Shown here: positions 38,276 to 52,564 of the stretch, piece by piece
Numbering within the stretch: the first letter of the stretch is position 1
How the letters are laid out: each line of letters begins with the position of its first letter
Assembly (NCBI RefSeq): GCF_000003815.2
Contig: NC_049989.1
Span: 17,691,664-17,747,029, forward strand
DNA: 55,366 nucleotides
Direction of reading: 5' to 3'
Source of the DNA: Branchiostoma floridae
Taxonomy: Eukaryota > Chordata > Leptocardii > Amphioxiformes > Branchiostomatidae
The notes under the pieces: model-generated
The model's input: only the letters and a program-made list of their open reading frames with translations
Told to the model about the DNA's origin: nothing
Databases searched by the model: none
Translations under genes and position numbers: made by a program

Positions 38276-38894
38276 GACTGCTTTAATACGGCGCATGTTT
38301 TAAATTTGGGCCGTAACTGTAAACAGAACATTTATCGTAGGCCTCATCATATCAGTTACGTTCCTCTGTGGTGTATTTTCACAACCTTTTAACGTTAGAT
38401 CTCTTGAGGAACCCCACTCAAAGGATTCACGTGTTTTAACTCAAAATATTGCAAGCGTGCAGACAATCTGCCTAAACACTCGATTTTCTCTACCAGGAAA
38501 TGGCCGTACATATCCCTCTGTACCCTCCCTGGGGTAATGCGTAATGACACGTTAGAGCATATAGGCCTTCTATCTCTCCAATGGAACTCGTCACACCAAT
38601 GGCACCTTAAAAGCGCCGAAGATGATCATTTGCTCGGGAGAAAAAGATGTCGCTTTGGAGAATTGTACATTACTTGGAATCATTGCCACTTTGCAATGAC
38701 TCAGATCGCGAGCACCACTTAGTCAGAGGTTATCAACATCTCGTGTTGGGAGCATCACTTGGGGAGTTCGCCTGGGTTGAACTACAAGAGTAACGTTGTT
38801 TTGCCGATCGAGTCCTAGATATGCAAGTCGTCGCTTCCAGTATCATTTTCCCCTTTTAGTGTTTCTTGGAGGTGTCTGTATAGGGGGTATAAGC

Positions 38895-39095
38895 CTTGGG
38901 TCTCATTTTCAAACCGGGGCCCGGCCGGGCAGCTTTCGGGACGGAAAAGTATGATACAAAAGACATCAAAATACACAAAATGTAAAAATAAGATTCATGG
39001 GCATGATTTGTGTATACTTCTAGGTATAAATTTTAATTTTTCGTTTCTTAAAACATCCCGGCCTGGCCCCGGCTTGGAAATGTGACCTAGGCCTT
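38895..39095. mobile_element. MITE R2, copy 1
   Basis: Inverted ends (CATTTTCAAACCGGGGCC and GGCCCCGGCTTGGAAATG) enclose about 200 bp. The same element recurs at 43352-43555. The two copies flank the two-pass membrane gene. Confidence 0.65.
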
Positions 39096-39479
39096 ACCGT
39101 CCTTCGGCGTAACACATCAGCTTCACAAGCACGCGGCGCGACGGCAGCTGGTTCATCTTACTCAGGAAGGACCTGCCATTTGTACCTTTCCACATCTAGC
39201 TGTAAGCATTATTGAGTTAGGATACCCCTGCTGTGCTTGGCGGCAAAGATTTCCATTCTACGGTAGTTATGGTGATAAACAAATTTTTGAACATCTCAGC
39301 TTTGAACATCTCAGCTTTGAAGTTTCCAGAGGATGTCAGCCATAAACTTGGATCAACATGACGCAATGAATGACACGTTTTTTTTTAAATTCACAGGGGT
39401 ATAAAATCTTCGATTTCTCGTTATCTTCATGAAAATGGAGAAACTGTTTTGGGTGTGTCTGTGTGTTTCCGATTTTTTT

Positions 39480-39700
39480 TAGTCGACATAACTCAAGAAC
39501 CTCTGAGTGGATTACAATGATATTTGGTATGTGGGTAGGTGCTGGGAAGACAAACGTCAAGTTTGATTTTGGGCCCCCTAGTATATGACCTTGGCACTGC
39601 AGCAGAACTTCCATTTTTTTTAACTGTACATGGTGGTATATAGCTTGTGACGTAAGGAAGAAGTGATATGTGTTTGTGCCCCCAGCATCTTGCTCTAGTT
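39480..39700 (+). repeat. Dispersed repeat family, copy 3
   Basis: The most complete copy: AACTCAAGAACCTCTGAGTG, ATGATATTTGGTATGTGGG, CTTGGCACTGCAGCAGAAC, AGCTTGTGACGTAAGGAAGA. A 70-bp block before it (39345-39427) recurs at 39855-39928. Confidence 0.5.
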
Positions 39701-39705
39701 TCTGC

Positions 39706-39770
39706 AGTTGTTGAAGGAAGCTGGAGAGGAAATTCCACACCATGGCGGACCAGGTAGTTCAGTTGCCCGG
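39706..39770 (+). pseudogene. Partial duplicate of the two-pass gene's first coding exon
   Basis: TTTCTGCAG acceptor-like sequence, then GGAAATTCCACACCATGGCG, closely match 40510-40572. Here the frame reads MADQ and then meets a GT (GTAGTT). It could be a relic duplicate or an alternative first exon. Confidence 0.4.
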
Positions 39771-39978
39771 ACCAGGTCCACTCTCTCCTTCCAGACATCC
39801 CTGGCCCCCATAGCTTTTTTTTTAAACCCTCGGCCCACAACCCCACAAAATCGTATCAACATGACCTAATGAATGACACAAGAATTCATATTTTTTTAAA
39901 TTCACAGGGGGTATAAAATCTTCGATTTGTAAGTTCATCTGTGACGGTGGTCAACATTATGCCACAATCTTATCCGTG

Positions 39979-40436
39979 TGTAACAGTGGTGTTCAAGGAC
40001 TGCTAAAACCGAAGACGCCTAACGGCTTAAGCCTTTATGGCCGAACGGTTTGCACGTTCGATTTGTGATCCGGCTGCCCGGGTTTGGCGCGGGTTCGAAT
40101 CCCGGGAGTCGGGGTGTTGTTTCTTTCTGTTCTTACTCGCCCTCTGGTTGTTTCACTGGTTCCCACGCCGGCCCTGTGAGTAACAGGCTTGTATGTGCCA
40201 CACAGGGATGTCGATCTCGGAGATTCGAGGACGAATCTTGAAAAGAAAAGGGGGAGTAGTGTAACAGTGGTGTTCAAGGACTGCTAAACCGAAGACGCCT
40301 AACGGCTTAAGCCTTTATGGCCGAACGGTTTGCACGTTCGATTTGTGATCCGGCTGCCCGGGTTTGGCGCGGGTTCGAATCCCGGGAGTCGGGGTGTTGT
40401 TTCTTTCTGTTCTTACTCGCCCCTCTGGTTGTTTCA
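39979..40436 (+). mobile_element. TRIM-like miniature LTR retroelement
   Basis: Two 177-bp direct repeats (39979-40155 and 40260-40436) begin TGTAACA, end GTTTCA, and differ only by two one-base indels. A 4-bp duplication CGTG flanks the element (39975-39978 and 40437-40440). One base after the 5' repeat lies TGGTTCCCACGCCGG, a primer-binding-site-like start. Directly before the 3' repeat is a polypurine tract AAAAGAAAAGGGGGAG. The interior is only about 100 bp and non-coding. Each repeat also contains TGGCCGAACGG and GGTTCGAATCC, resembling Pol III A and B boxes 43 nt apart. It lies 82 bp before the acceptor of the next gene's first coding exon. Confidence 0.75.
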
Positions 40437-40555
40437 CGTGCACAAAATAAAGCGTTAACCATCGAGCTTTCGATCAGTCCTCTGATCCTTCTCAAGCTTC
40501 GCTTTGTTGTTTCTGCAGGTGGTGTTGAGGGACGATGGAGAGGGAATTCCACACC

Positions 40556-43268
40556 ATGGCGACCCAGGACCCGGTGATGATGGACCCTGTGAACGAGAGC
40601 TGTAAGAACTGCAGCGCCGTGATGTGCGGGGGTTACGTCACCACCCTGGGCGGCGCTATCCTGGTCACGGGAATGATCCTCATGGCCATCTCGTTCCCAA
40701 TCAACCACGACAAGGAGGAGGAGTTTCTCCGAGGCATCATCGGGAGCCTGCTGTTGGTGATCGGGCTGCCGGTACGTAGTGATGGTGTCCACGCGCCGCC
40801 CAACTGACCAGGCCAGAGGCTCTGAGCTTTTGGCGTAACGGTTATCGGTGGTGGGTTTGTTATGTTATCTTGCGCCCGGGTTTTTGGCGTAACGGTTAGT
40901 GGTGCCGGGTTTGTGATTTGCGATCTTTAAAAAAAAGCCAAAGGGGGAATAGCGTAACCAACCTCCTTGGTGTAACAGTGGGGTCCAAACGCTGCCAAAC
41001 TGACCATGCCAGAGCAGAGGCTCTGAGCCATTGGTGTTAAGGTAAGATGTGCTCTTGGTGCAATGGTTTGTGATCAGTTGGTGCTGGGCTTGTGATCTGC
41101 GATCTTAAAAAGAAAAGGAGGAGTATTGTAACAATAGCAGTGGGGTTCAAGCGCCGCCAAACTGACCATGCCAGAGGCTTTGAGCTTTTGGCGTACCGGT
41201 TAGCGGTGCTGGGTTTGTGATCGGGCGTCCAGGGTTCGAATTCCGGGAGCCAGGAGACTGTTTCATATAGCGAGATTCTTCAAACACAACCGAAATAGTA
41301 CTCACGTTACGGTGTCTGTCTGTCAGACACCATCATCAGGGTTAATAGAATGACTGGATCTGATTCTCGCTGCTACTTACAGCCGATGTAGGTGGCGCTG
41401 TAGCAGTGAAAATGCTGTCCCAAACGTGGCTCAGTTTGTACCCCCCTCACCTCTGTGCATGACTGGAACTGACTTCCTGATCCAAATAGCCTGAGCCAAT
41501 TATCCAGCGTGTTCATCTGTTTTCCTCTCTATCGATGACCCTAGCCCCCTCCCAGTCTAATAACGAGAAAAAATAGATCCACCCATTCTAACCCTGATGA
41601 TGGTGTCTGACAGACATCAAAACGTTGTAAGTGAGTGCTATTTCGGTTGTTTTTGAAGAACCCTACTATATGAGTATTTCATCAACCTGATGAAACAATT
41701 TACCGAGACTTACAGTTTCATGTTTGACATAAGAGTTTTCTTTTACACAACCAGTTTGTCTCATCCGCTGACGTTTCGATGTCTGTCAGAGACCTTCCTC
41801 AGAGCTTCTAACTGGAGTTCTGCTTGTCGCCGCTATATGTAGACGATGTAGGTGGCGCTTTCGCGACGAGAACACTACTTTGTGTCAAAGAAAACTCTTA
41901 TGCACTACAATCTACCAACCTGTTGAAATAATTTTCGGAAGATTTTATGTTTTTTCTTGTTCCAGGTCCTCTGCTTCGGCTCGTGGCTGTACTGCAGCGA
42001 CAGGTGCCGGCGGAGGCGCAGACACGAGGCCCCCTCGGTCGTGGCGTACCGCGTGCCGCCCCACGGCGTCAGTGCAGCGGACCGGGCGGGCAGGTACGGC
42101 CCGTACCCCGCCAGATCCGGCGGGGACGTCCGCTACACCATGGACGGGGCGACCGTTCACTCGACCACGGTGATAGAGACGGTAGGAGAGGAGATCATGG
42201 CGCCTTACAGGCAAGTATGAACTTTCAGCAGTAGAGTCTGAGTAAATGCGTACTAATCAACAAGTACGAACTTTCGACAGTGGAGTCAGTGGATGCGTAC
42301 TCTTTCAACAACCGGTATAGAATTATGTGATAACAAATCGAAACTAATCTTTTAAAAGCAGTTTACAGAACTTATAATTAGATTAAAGAACAAAAAGAAA
42401 ACGTACAGAAAATAAAAAGGAAACCATGATAGCTTTTTTGAGACCTTCTGATCCACATCCCACATCTAAAGCTCTTGAAAACGTATGCGTACATTTCGAA
42501 AGTCCGTAAAGGCTTTATTTATCAGTAATCAGGGTTAGACTATAGGTATACTTAACATATTTCTATGCCCTTTACCCAATGTTGTCACGTTTCGTACTCT
42601 CCAAGCAGAGGTTGAGTCGCGTAGATATAGTAGTAGTCGGAAAAATTACACCGGCGCTCCTCTTAAGAGGAGAACGTAGTACGCAGTAACGTTTCGTACA
42701 CATCAAGTTAAACACTGTGGTGTTTTTCCTACACAGCCCGTACCATGGATCCTACCAGGGCAGTCGGAACAGCCTGCTGCACACCCCGCCCTACCACGGC
42801 AGTCCCTACCTGGCTCGGCGGACGGACTCGTACCACGACAGCCCGCAGCACAGTCCGCACAGAGGCCGGCCCGGCAGCCCCTTCCGCCACACGCAGTTCC
42901 ACGCCAGTCCCGTCAACGGTAGTCCCCGGCAAAGCCCTTACTCCCGCAGAACAGACAGTCTCTCCCAACCGTACATAGAGCGGCGAGATTCCGGACAGGC
43001 CGCACTGACTTCTAGTCCTGCCAGACACCCGACAAGCAGTCCGCACGTGGATCGCCAGGTGATCTACCAAGACAGTCCGCCGAGATATGGTGCCGTAGCA
43101 GCATCGTGTCAGGAGAGCAACCAAAGATTCGGCGACTACGTCCTGCGGCGGGACTGGGACGGGACGGCACGGGACAGTCCGCGGCCGGTGTCGTCAGGCT
43201 CCCCGGGGGAGGAGAACAATTTACCGCCGCCGCCGTCTTACGAGAGCGTTATCAACGATGACTCTTAA
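40556..43268 (+). CDS. Two-pass transmembrane protein with Ser-Pro-rich tail and PY motif
   Basis: Three exons: 40556-40771, 41966-42210 and 42737-43268, in phase for 330 residues. The N-terminus is Cys-rich (CKNCSAVMCGG). Two hydrophobic spans at about residues 27-47 (YVTTLGGAILVTGMILMAIS) and 60-81 (LRGIIGSLLLVIGLP, then VLCFGSWLYC) are separated by a short charged loop. A basic stretch (CRRRRRH) follows, then a 230-residue tail with many SP dipeptides in repeated Y-HGSP, DSP and GSP contexts. It ends in PPPPSYESV, a PPxY motif of the kind bound by WW domains of NEDD4-type ligases. Intron 2 uses a GC donor (CAG|GCAAGT), required by frame. An in-frame ATG also exists at 40535; 40556 has the better context. 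I do not recognise the family. Confidence 0.7.
40824..41262 (+). mobile_element. Degenerate relatives of the TRIM-like element
   Basis: Partial copies in the intron after exon 1: TTTTGGCGTAACGGTTA at 40830 and 40880; TGTAACAGTGGGG with a polypurine AAAAAGAAAAGGAGGAG near 41106; and a solo-LTR-like piece from 41127 (TGTAACA) to 41262 (GTTTCA) that again has GGCGTACCGG and GGTTCGAATTCC boxes. Confidence 0.55.
41265..41673. mobile_element. Foldback element, arms ~85 bp
   Basis: Left arm 41265-41352 and right arm 41583-41673 are inverted copies (CACAACCGAAATAGTACTCAC against GTGAGTGCTATTTCGGTTG). Both arms include CTGATGATGGTGTCTGACAG, the hammerhead-like core also seen at 30196. The interior carries GATGTAGGTGGCGCTGTAGC, as in the neighbouring element. 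Confidence 0.65.
41729..41903. mobile_element. Second foldback element of the same group
   Basis: Ends CATAAGAGTTTTCTTTTACAC and TGTCAAAGAAAACTCTTATG are inverted. The interior has GATGTAGGTGGCGCTTTCGC, and on the minus strand CTGAGGA-hairpin-GAAACGTC (41771-41802). It lies just before the acceptor of exon 2. Confidence 0.55.
42597..42652. mobile_element. Micro-element related to 30817-30877
   Basis: Starts CTCTCCAAGCAGAGGTTGAG and continues through AGATATAGTAGTAGTCGG, the inverse of the element at 30817. The far end is not clear. Confidence 0.35.
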
Positions 43269-43351
43269 TGATTGTGTCTCCTTTTACTTAACATCTCCGA
43301 TTAGCAAGGAATCTTCCGTGGCCAGAACAATAAACCCCGGGAAGCTTTGCT

Positions 43352-43555
43352 ACCGCATAGGTCACATTTCAAACCGGGGCCCGGCCGTGCAGCTTTCGGG
43401 AGGGAAAAGAATGATACAAAAGCCATCAAAATACGCAAATGTCAATATATGATTCATAGGCATAAGTTGTGTATATTTCTAAGTATACATTTCAATTTTT
43501 CGTTTCGTTAAACATCCCGACCGGGGTCCTGTTTGGAAATGTGACCTAAGCCTAA
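43352..43555. mobile_element. MITE R2, copy 2
   Basis: Same element as 38895-39095, with ends GGTCACATTTCAAACCGGGG and GTTTGGAAATGTGACC. It lies in or just after the 3' UTR of the two-pass membrane gene. Confidence 0.65.
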
Positions 43556-43561
43556 ACCGGG

Positions 43562-43692
43562 CTGAGGTTTCCACTTTTGTGGGCGTGGCCTCTAACCAGC
43601 TGTCAGCCAATCGGAGAATCCCCTTAATGTTTTCTTTAGGTAAAACCTGATTGGCTGGTTAAAGAACGTCCGCAAAAGTAGAAATGTCAGCC
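43562..43692. mobile_element. MITE R3, copy 1
   Basis: Inverted ends (GGTTTCCACTTTTGTGGGCG and CGTCCGCAAAAGTAGAAAT) and inverted inner blocks (CAGCCAATC and GATTGGCTG). Related to 47949-48122. Confidence 0.6.
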
Positions 43693-44784
43693 AGGTCTAG
43701 CAGAGCCTCCTCGGAATATATACTACAGGTTTAAATATGTTTCTCAGCAAAGGCATGTAGTAACTGTGAGAGCATGCAGTTCATTGTTTTATTATGCACT
43801 GGTGGCAATACTAACGTATGAGACCAGGACGGAAAGGGGAAACATTTTATCCTTTATATGAGACGGATCAGTCTTTCCTACACTCCGACAATAACGCATA
43901 GAAGACTACCAACTTTTACATGCTTTTTTGCATAACGTCTGACGTCTGACTGGGACAACAACGGATCGAAGGGCAAGTTTCTGCCCGGAACTCCTTCCTT
44001 AAGATTTTACTGACCAACTTGCGCGTCTTTCTCAACAAAATGCTCCTGACTCTACAAGGTTCTTTCCCGATCCTGCTGGTCTATACCATAGATTTTGATA
44101 GGACTTATGCATGTATGCCCATTTCGGCAGTACTTTGCTACCATCAATTACGACGACTCCCACAGAGAACTGCGAAGACCGTTACGTCTCCGCAGACTTG
44201 TATTGGGACGAAAAAGCGCCACCATGTGGTTACACACATATGCAATCCCTCCTCTCAACCTCCTTATCTTCTCACTGGACTGTTCCAAGCTGCGCCAGGG
44301 AAATGCGCCGACTTTTGTGAATTTGTGGCAATTTTTCCTTGCAGTCACAAGTTGACGCGAGGGCAAAATACAAAACGTCCGCGCCCAGAATGTCACCGTT
44401 CTCAGAGTTTTGGCTCCAAATCAGGTGCGAGATAGCTATTATTAAAAACCAAGATTCCTAAAAAAAGATTGTAGTGCTTGTGATGATTTACAACACTTTG
44501 CGCCATTTTCCAAGGTGTAAGTTTTGTGAGCATTCAAAACAGATATTTCGCAATTTCAGGCCACAAATTGCGCCAGTTGCTGCCACTTTGTGAACACTTG
44601 GCCAAATTTTGTGCAGTCCAGTGAGGTACCTGCTATCAACAAGGACGTTATATAAGACACTCCCGCATTGATAGACATATAGTCCTATAGTGGATATAAT
44701 CCAAGGGTGGGGTTAATAAATGATGATTTCAAGCCCGAAAGGCAAAGAAGAAAATCAAAACACCAGCCTATTGAACCACACGTT

Positions 44785-44990
44785 TGCTAGTCTCTACCAG
44801 ACGGACTACGCTGGCTATTATAGGGAGAATAATTTACCAGGTGAGTTTTGCTACCAGGGGTTCGTAGGCCGCACAGGGGAAACATGAACCTTTGCGTGGA
44901 CTGACTCCCCTGGCCAATTTACCAATTTTTTTTGCCGAATTCTACGATCCCCGGACACCTGTAGGACGGCCTACACGTTTGCCTGGAACG
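44785..44990 (+). repeat. Dispersed repeat R1, copy 2
   Basis: Shares AGTCTCTACCAGACGGACTA, GCGTGGACTGACTCCCCTGG and GCCGAATTCTACGATCC with 38088-38275. Confidence 0.55.
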
Positions 44991-45389
44991 TGGACAAGTG
45001 TAATCCGTATTTTATTGGTCCAACTTTCAAAACATGCACTATGAAAGCCTCATGCCTTCCTCTCCCCTGGATTGAAGTTTACATTGTCCTTGAGCAGCTC
45101 TCTGCTTGATGCCTCTTCTAAAATTTTGGTGATCTTGAAAATAAAAGTTCTTAAATATCTGAGTTAAGCTTGTTTGCGTCTGTTTTCAATGGCATTCATA
45201 TCAATTGCATACCATATATTTTTATCAACAAAGAGCGAGGAATTAATAAGATACAACTTGAGTAATGTTGTTGTTTGGACATAAACTTGTGGATATTGAT
45301 CAATATATTTTCAATACCTCCATTATTTGTACAAACAATGGAGTAATTGTTATGTACATGTATCTGTTTGCATCTTGGATATTTGTGGT

Positions 45390-45510
45390 CAGCATAACTT
45401 TAGAACCCCTGGACTGATTGTGATGATATTTGGTAGATTGGTAGGTCTTGGGGAGACAAATCTCAAGGTTGACAAAAGGCCTCCTGGTGGGTTTCCTTGG
45501 TACTGCAGTA
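45390..45510 (+). repeat. Dispersed repeat family, copy 4 (partial)
   Basis: CATAACTTTAGAACCCCTGG, GATGATATTTGGTAGATTGG and GGCCTCCTGGTGG match the other family members, but the 3' half is missing. Confidence 0.45.
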
Positions 45511-46747
45511 TACAGTGAAGGCCCAAACTCACCAGTTTAAGTTCCAAAATTTTATTGCCAATGAAATCACTTTATACCTTGGAAAATTGCCACCACCACA
45601 ACACATGTTTACAACACTGGTCACCTCAAATCCAGATCATCGGTCTACAATCCAGTTTAACACTGGACAAGAAAATTCTATCTTCCAATTTTGGCTACAT
45701 TTAGAGCGTTTACATTTTATATCATATAAACAAGGAAGTAATTGAGATGCCTAATTGCCAAAATCTTTCTAGATTTCAAGTAACCAGTGTTTTCACACAT
45801 ACTACATGATATGGCACGACCTAGACCATTATAACCGCCACAGTGAACTACTGTCCAAAGATATGTCACTCCTACATAAGTCAGGCTACATCACAGTACT
45901 AGTATTCTGTATGGCCAGAAACCTACTATGCTCAAAGCATAGAGATATGGTTTGCTTTTTTTGTTATCCTTATCAAATTAAGGACATCTTCAGTGTATCT
46001 TTTCTGTATACTGCTGCATAAAAAGAATTCACCAGTTACCTATACTTATTTTCAGATGCCCATAAGGAAAAAAAGATGATCAGGAATTACCAGATGACCA
46101 ACTTTATCAAAGCAAGGCACTTGTCTGTTCAAAACAGTGCTTATTCCCCCAATTTGCTACATAACTTCATGACAACTTTTCTTCAAAAGTTCTTTTCACT
46201 GAAAAGAATAAATAAATATCCAGTAATCTTTGGAGGAAGTAATTTTAGGACCTTTTGTCATAGCTGCTAGTTTGACAAACTTCTCTAACAAGAATTGATT
46301 GTAGCAGGACGCACTTGTCTTTAACCTAACAATATATACTGTCTCTAACAAATGGCCTTATTATTTGAGTCATTTTGGACACCTAACTTCTTCCCTGTGA
46401 TTTGCAACAAAACTGTGGCAAATCTATATCAACAAGCCTATATCTGAAAACAAATGTCTCCCTTCTATCTGGGCTCCCTATACAAATGACAAACTTTCAA
46501 AATGAAAACTATATTCCTGCTTTTGCAAGAAACAAAAAATCTCTTAGATTCTTCTTCTTTTAAGTGCATGAATTTTATTTATACTCAAGCAGCATTTCCT
46601 AACTCTATCTCACTTAGACCAAGTAGCTGCACTATTTTGTACCCAGTTTGATACTAACATTCAACTAACAGCTTTGTTATAGTTGAATCACATTGTACTT
46701 CAATCAAAATTTACAGCATAAAAATTGGGCCTATTCTCAGCATCTTC

Positions 46748-50624
<3,877 letters not shown>

Positions 50625-51012
50625 CTTGTGGCAGTTTAACACCGAAATGTTCGGAAAATCGAGACAACTTTCCTCTGCCACGTCTCCTTCCCGGTTGGAA
50701 CCGCAGTGGATGATGGGAACTGATAGCGCACAAATTTCCCCAAATTCGTTGCATTCGAATAACACTTAAACGACAGAGTTAATAATGATAGTTATTGCAA
50801 TTTTCTGTAAAAAAGGAAGTTGAAGAAATGCATAGAAATTTGCAATTTTGTGGATTTACTGAATAAATTCGAGATGTAACCTTTGACCTGCGAGAGGTTA
50901 CTTGGGGTCAACGATGAGCGCGAACGGACAGACCAACTTCTCAATCTCAAAATAGTATCTTTACAGCGTTCTGAACCCATGATCGTTATTTATAGAGGTC
51001 AGCAGCGGTGTA
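50625..51012. promoter_or_regulatory. Bidirectional TMED2|RILPL promoter
   Basis: The two start codons face away from each other over 388 bp. No TATA box is evident. The TMED2-proximal half is richer in G and C. Start sites are not defined. Confidence 0.55.
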
Positions 51013-52500
51013 ATGGCCGAAGAAGAACATTCATCTATCCCTCTAGAGCTGACAGTGGTCGATGTTTACAAATGGGCGGCGGAAATCGGCCAGGAATTCG
51101 AGAGACTGATTGACACATTTGGGGCCGAGTCCGTCACCGACTTGATGCCAAAAGTGGTGCGAGTTTTGGAGCAGCTGGAGAAGTTGGTGGACAGAGATGA
51201 GAAGGAACACAACGAGGTGTCCGAGCTCAAGCTGGACGTGCAGCGGTTACAGGCCATGTACCTGGAGAAAAGTGAACAGAATGCCCGTGTACAGAAGGTA
51301 TGTTGGAGGGGGCGTGGCATAAATTTTGTTTTATAAGATTCATGAATGATCGAATGATCTTTGACACTGCACTGTTTAATAATTATTGACCGTAGATACA
51401 GATCAGATGTCAGTGTGAAAGTTCTTACGTGTTTCAGACAGTGTGCGTCACCGTTTACTTAGCTAGCAGTCTTTCTGAAGACCGTTATAAGGGGATCGGA
51501 ACTGTTTTTAGTCTTAGATCATGGGTGTGACAGTAACTTGAGGAACAGGAATTTAGAAAGAGGAAGGAAGTCTGCCATTGTGACATCTGCTTTTCTGTAG
51601 CTTGAACCTTCTGTGTACGTTCGTAATAGTACAGATTAAAAGGATATGTTATACTGATATGTCTTTTTCAGATGGACACAGATGTTAGAAAACAAGGAAT
51701 CATAGATCTCATGCTCTATCTAATTTCTGAAATACATTTGTACTTTGCTTTTTTAAAAATTTCTTTTATTCTCTTTGCTGGTTCTGTTTAAAGTGTTTTT
51801 GTCATTGATTCCCATAAGGCAACAGACATGCATACAGCAGGTACTTGAAGATAGGAAATGAGATAACCTATGTAGGGACCTTTCTGGGACCGTTGACCTA
51901 ACTTCCTGTCAGTGTTCCTGAATTCCTGTGCCTAGTGATGCCTAGAAACAAGCCGCTCTACTGCATACAAATAACTATGGAATCACAGGCAAGAACACAA
52001 ACAGACAAGCTGACACACCGAAAACAAAACCTCAAAACAAGGATGTAATACGGGCGGAAATTTTCTTCTTCTTCTTTGGGATTGGTTTACTAGTATCCTT
52101 CTGACACACTTGCTGGGAGTGCAGGTGCCAAAGGTGGTCTGTTATGTGATATGTGATTTTTTTTTTCTCTAAGTTGACCATCCTTTTCAAACTTTGTTGG
52201 TCACTATGAATCAAAGTTATCTTTCAAACACACTGTCACTGAGGAAAGACACCAGCTGTCTGTCTGAAATGTCTGACCATTTCCAAAATCCTATCCGGTT
52301 GCTGGTGTATCTTATTACCTGGATGTCTAACTTTCCTTGACGGGTCTTTCAAACAACATAGGACCTTGAGCAGGTGGATGAATCCTGGAAAGAGGAAGCT
52401 AAAGAGCTGCTACAGACCATCTCCAGACTACGGGAGGAGAACAAGCAGCTCAACACTGCTCTGTCCTCACACACTGCGGGACAACATGCCCAGGCTAAAG
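51013..52500 (+). CDS. RILPL: RILP-like protein, 5' part (two exons, incomplete)
   Basis: Exons 51013-51297 (95 codons) and 52362-52500 (46 codons plus one base), GT-AG. The N-terminus ELTVVDVYKWAAEIGQEFER, then GAESVTDLMPKVVRVLEQLE, is the RH1 domain of the RILP/RILPL family, followed by a coiled coil (WKEEAKELLQTISRLREENK). These proteins bind dynein-linked motors through RH1 and phosphorylated Rab8/10 or other Rabs through a later RH2 domain, and act in ciliary and lysosomal transport. RH2 and the 3' exons are beyond the gap or the window. RILPL1/2 versus RILP cannot be separated from this part. Adjacency to TMED2 favours RILPL1. Intron 2 begins 5' to a long (CCCTAG)n tract. Confidence 0.85.
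52239..52273 (+). other. Hammerhead-core-like motif in RILPL intron 1
   Basis: CTGAGGA, a hairpin (AGACA paired with TGTCT around CCAGC) and GAAATGTC. Same layout as the motifs at 30196, 41594 and 41771. It is repeated at 54785-54819 within the duplicated assembly segment. Confidence 0.4.
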
Positions 52501-52564
52501 GTAGGTATCCACACCTTTGGGCCATGGCATCAGACCAACATGGCCCAACACCCTGGTTAACTCA

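Larger units (their letters stand above)
43693..46747. other. Intergenic region and likely TMED2 3' UTR
   Basis: Contains a second copy of repeat R1 (44785-44990) and a copy of the dispersed repeat (45390-45510). Around 44019-44435 all three plus frames are open for 70-138 codons without any recognisable domain; I leave it uncalled. From about 45500 to 46747 the sequence is AT-rich and probably holds the TMED2 3' UTR; AATAAA on the minus strand occurs near 46570. Confidence 0.4.

Noticed and set aside
40038-40110. tRNA gene in the repeat at 40 kb
   Set aside because: A and B boxes sit inside an LTR with TG/CA ends present twice. No acceptor stem pairs.
44019-44435. 138-codon frame with two other long plus frames in the same place
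   Set aside because: No recognisable domain in any frame, no family resemblance, and coding signals conflict between frames.
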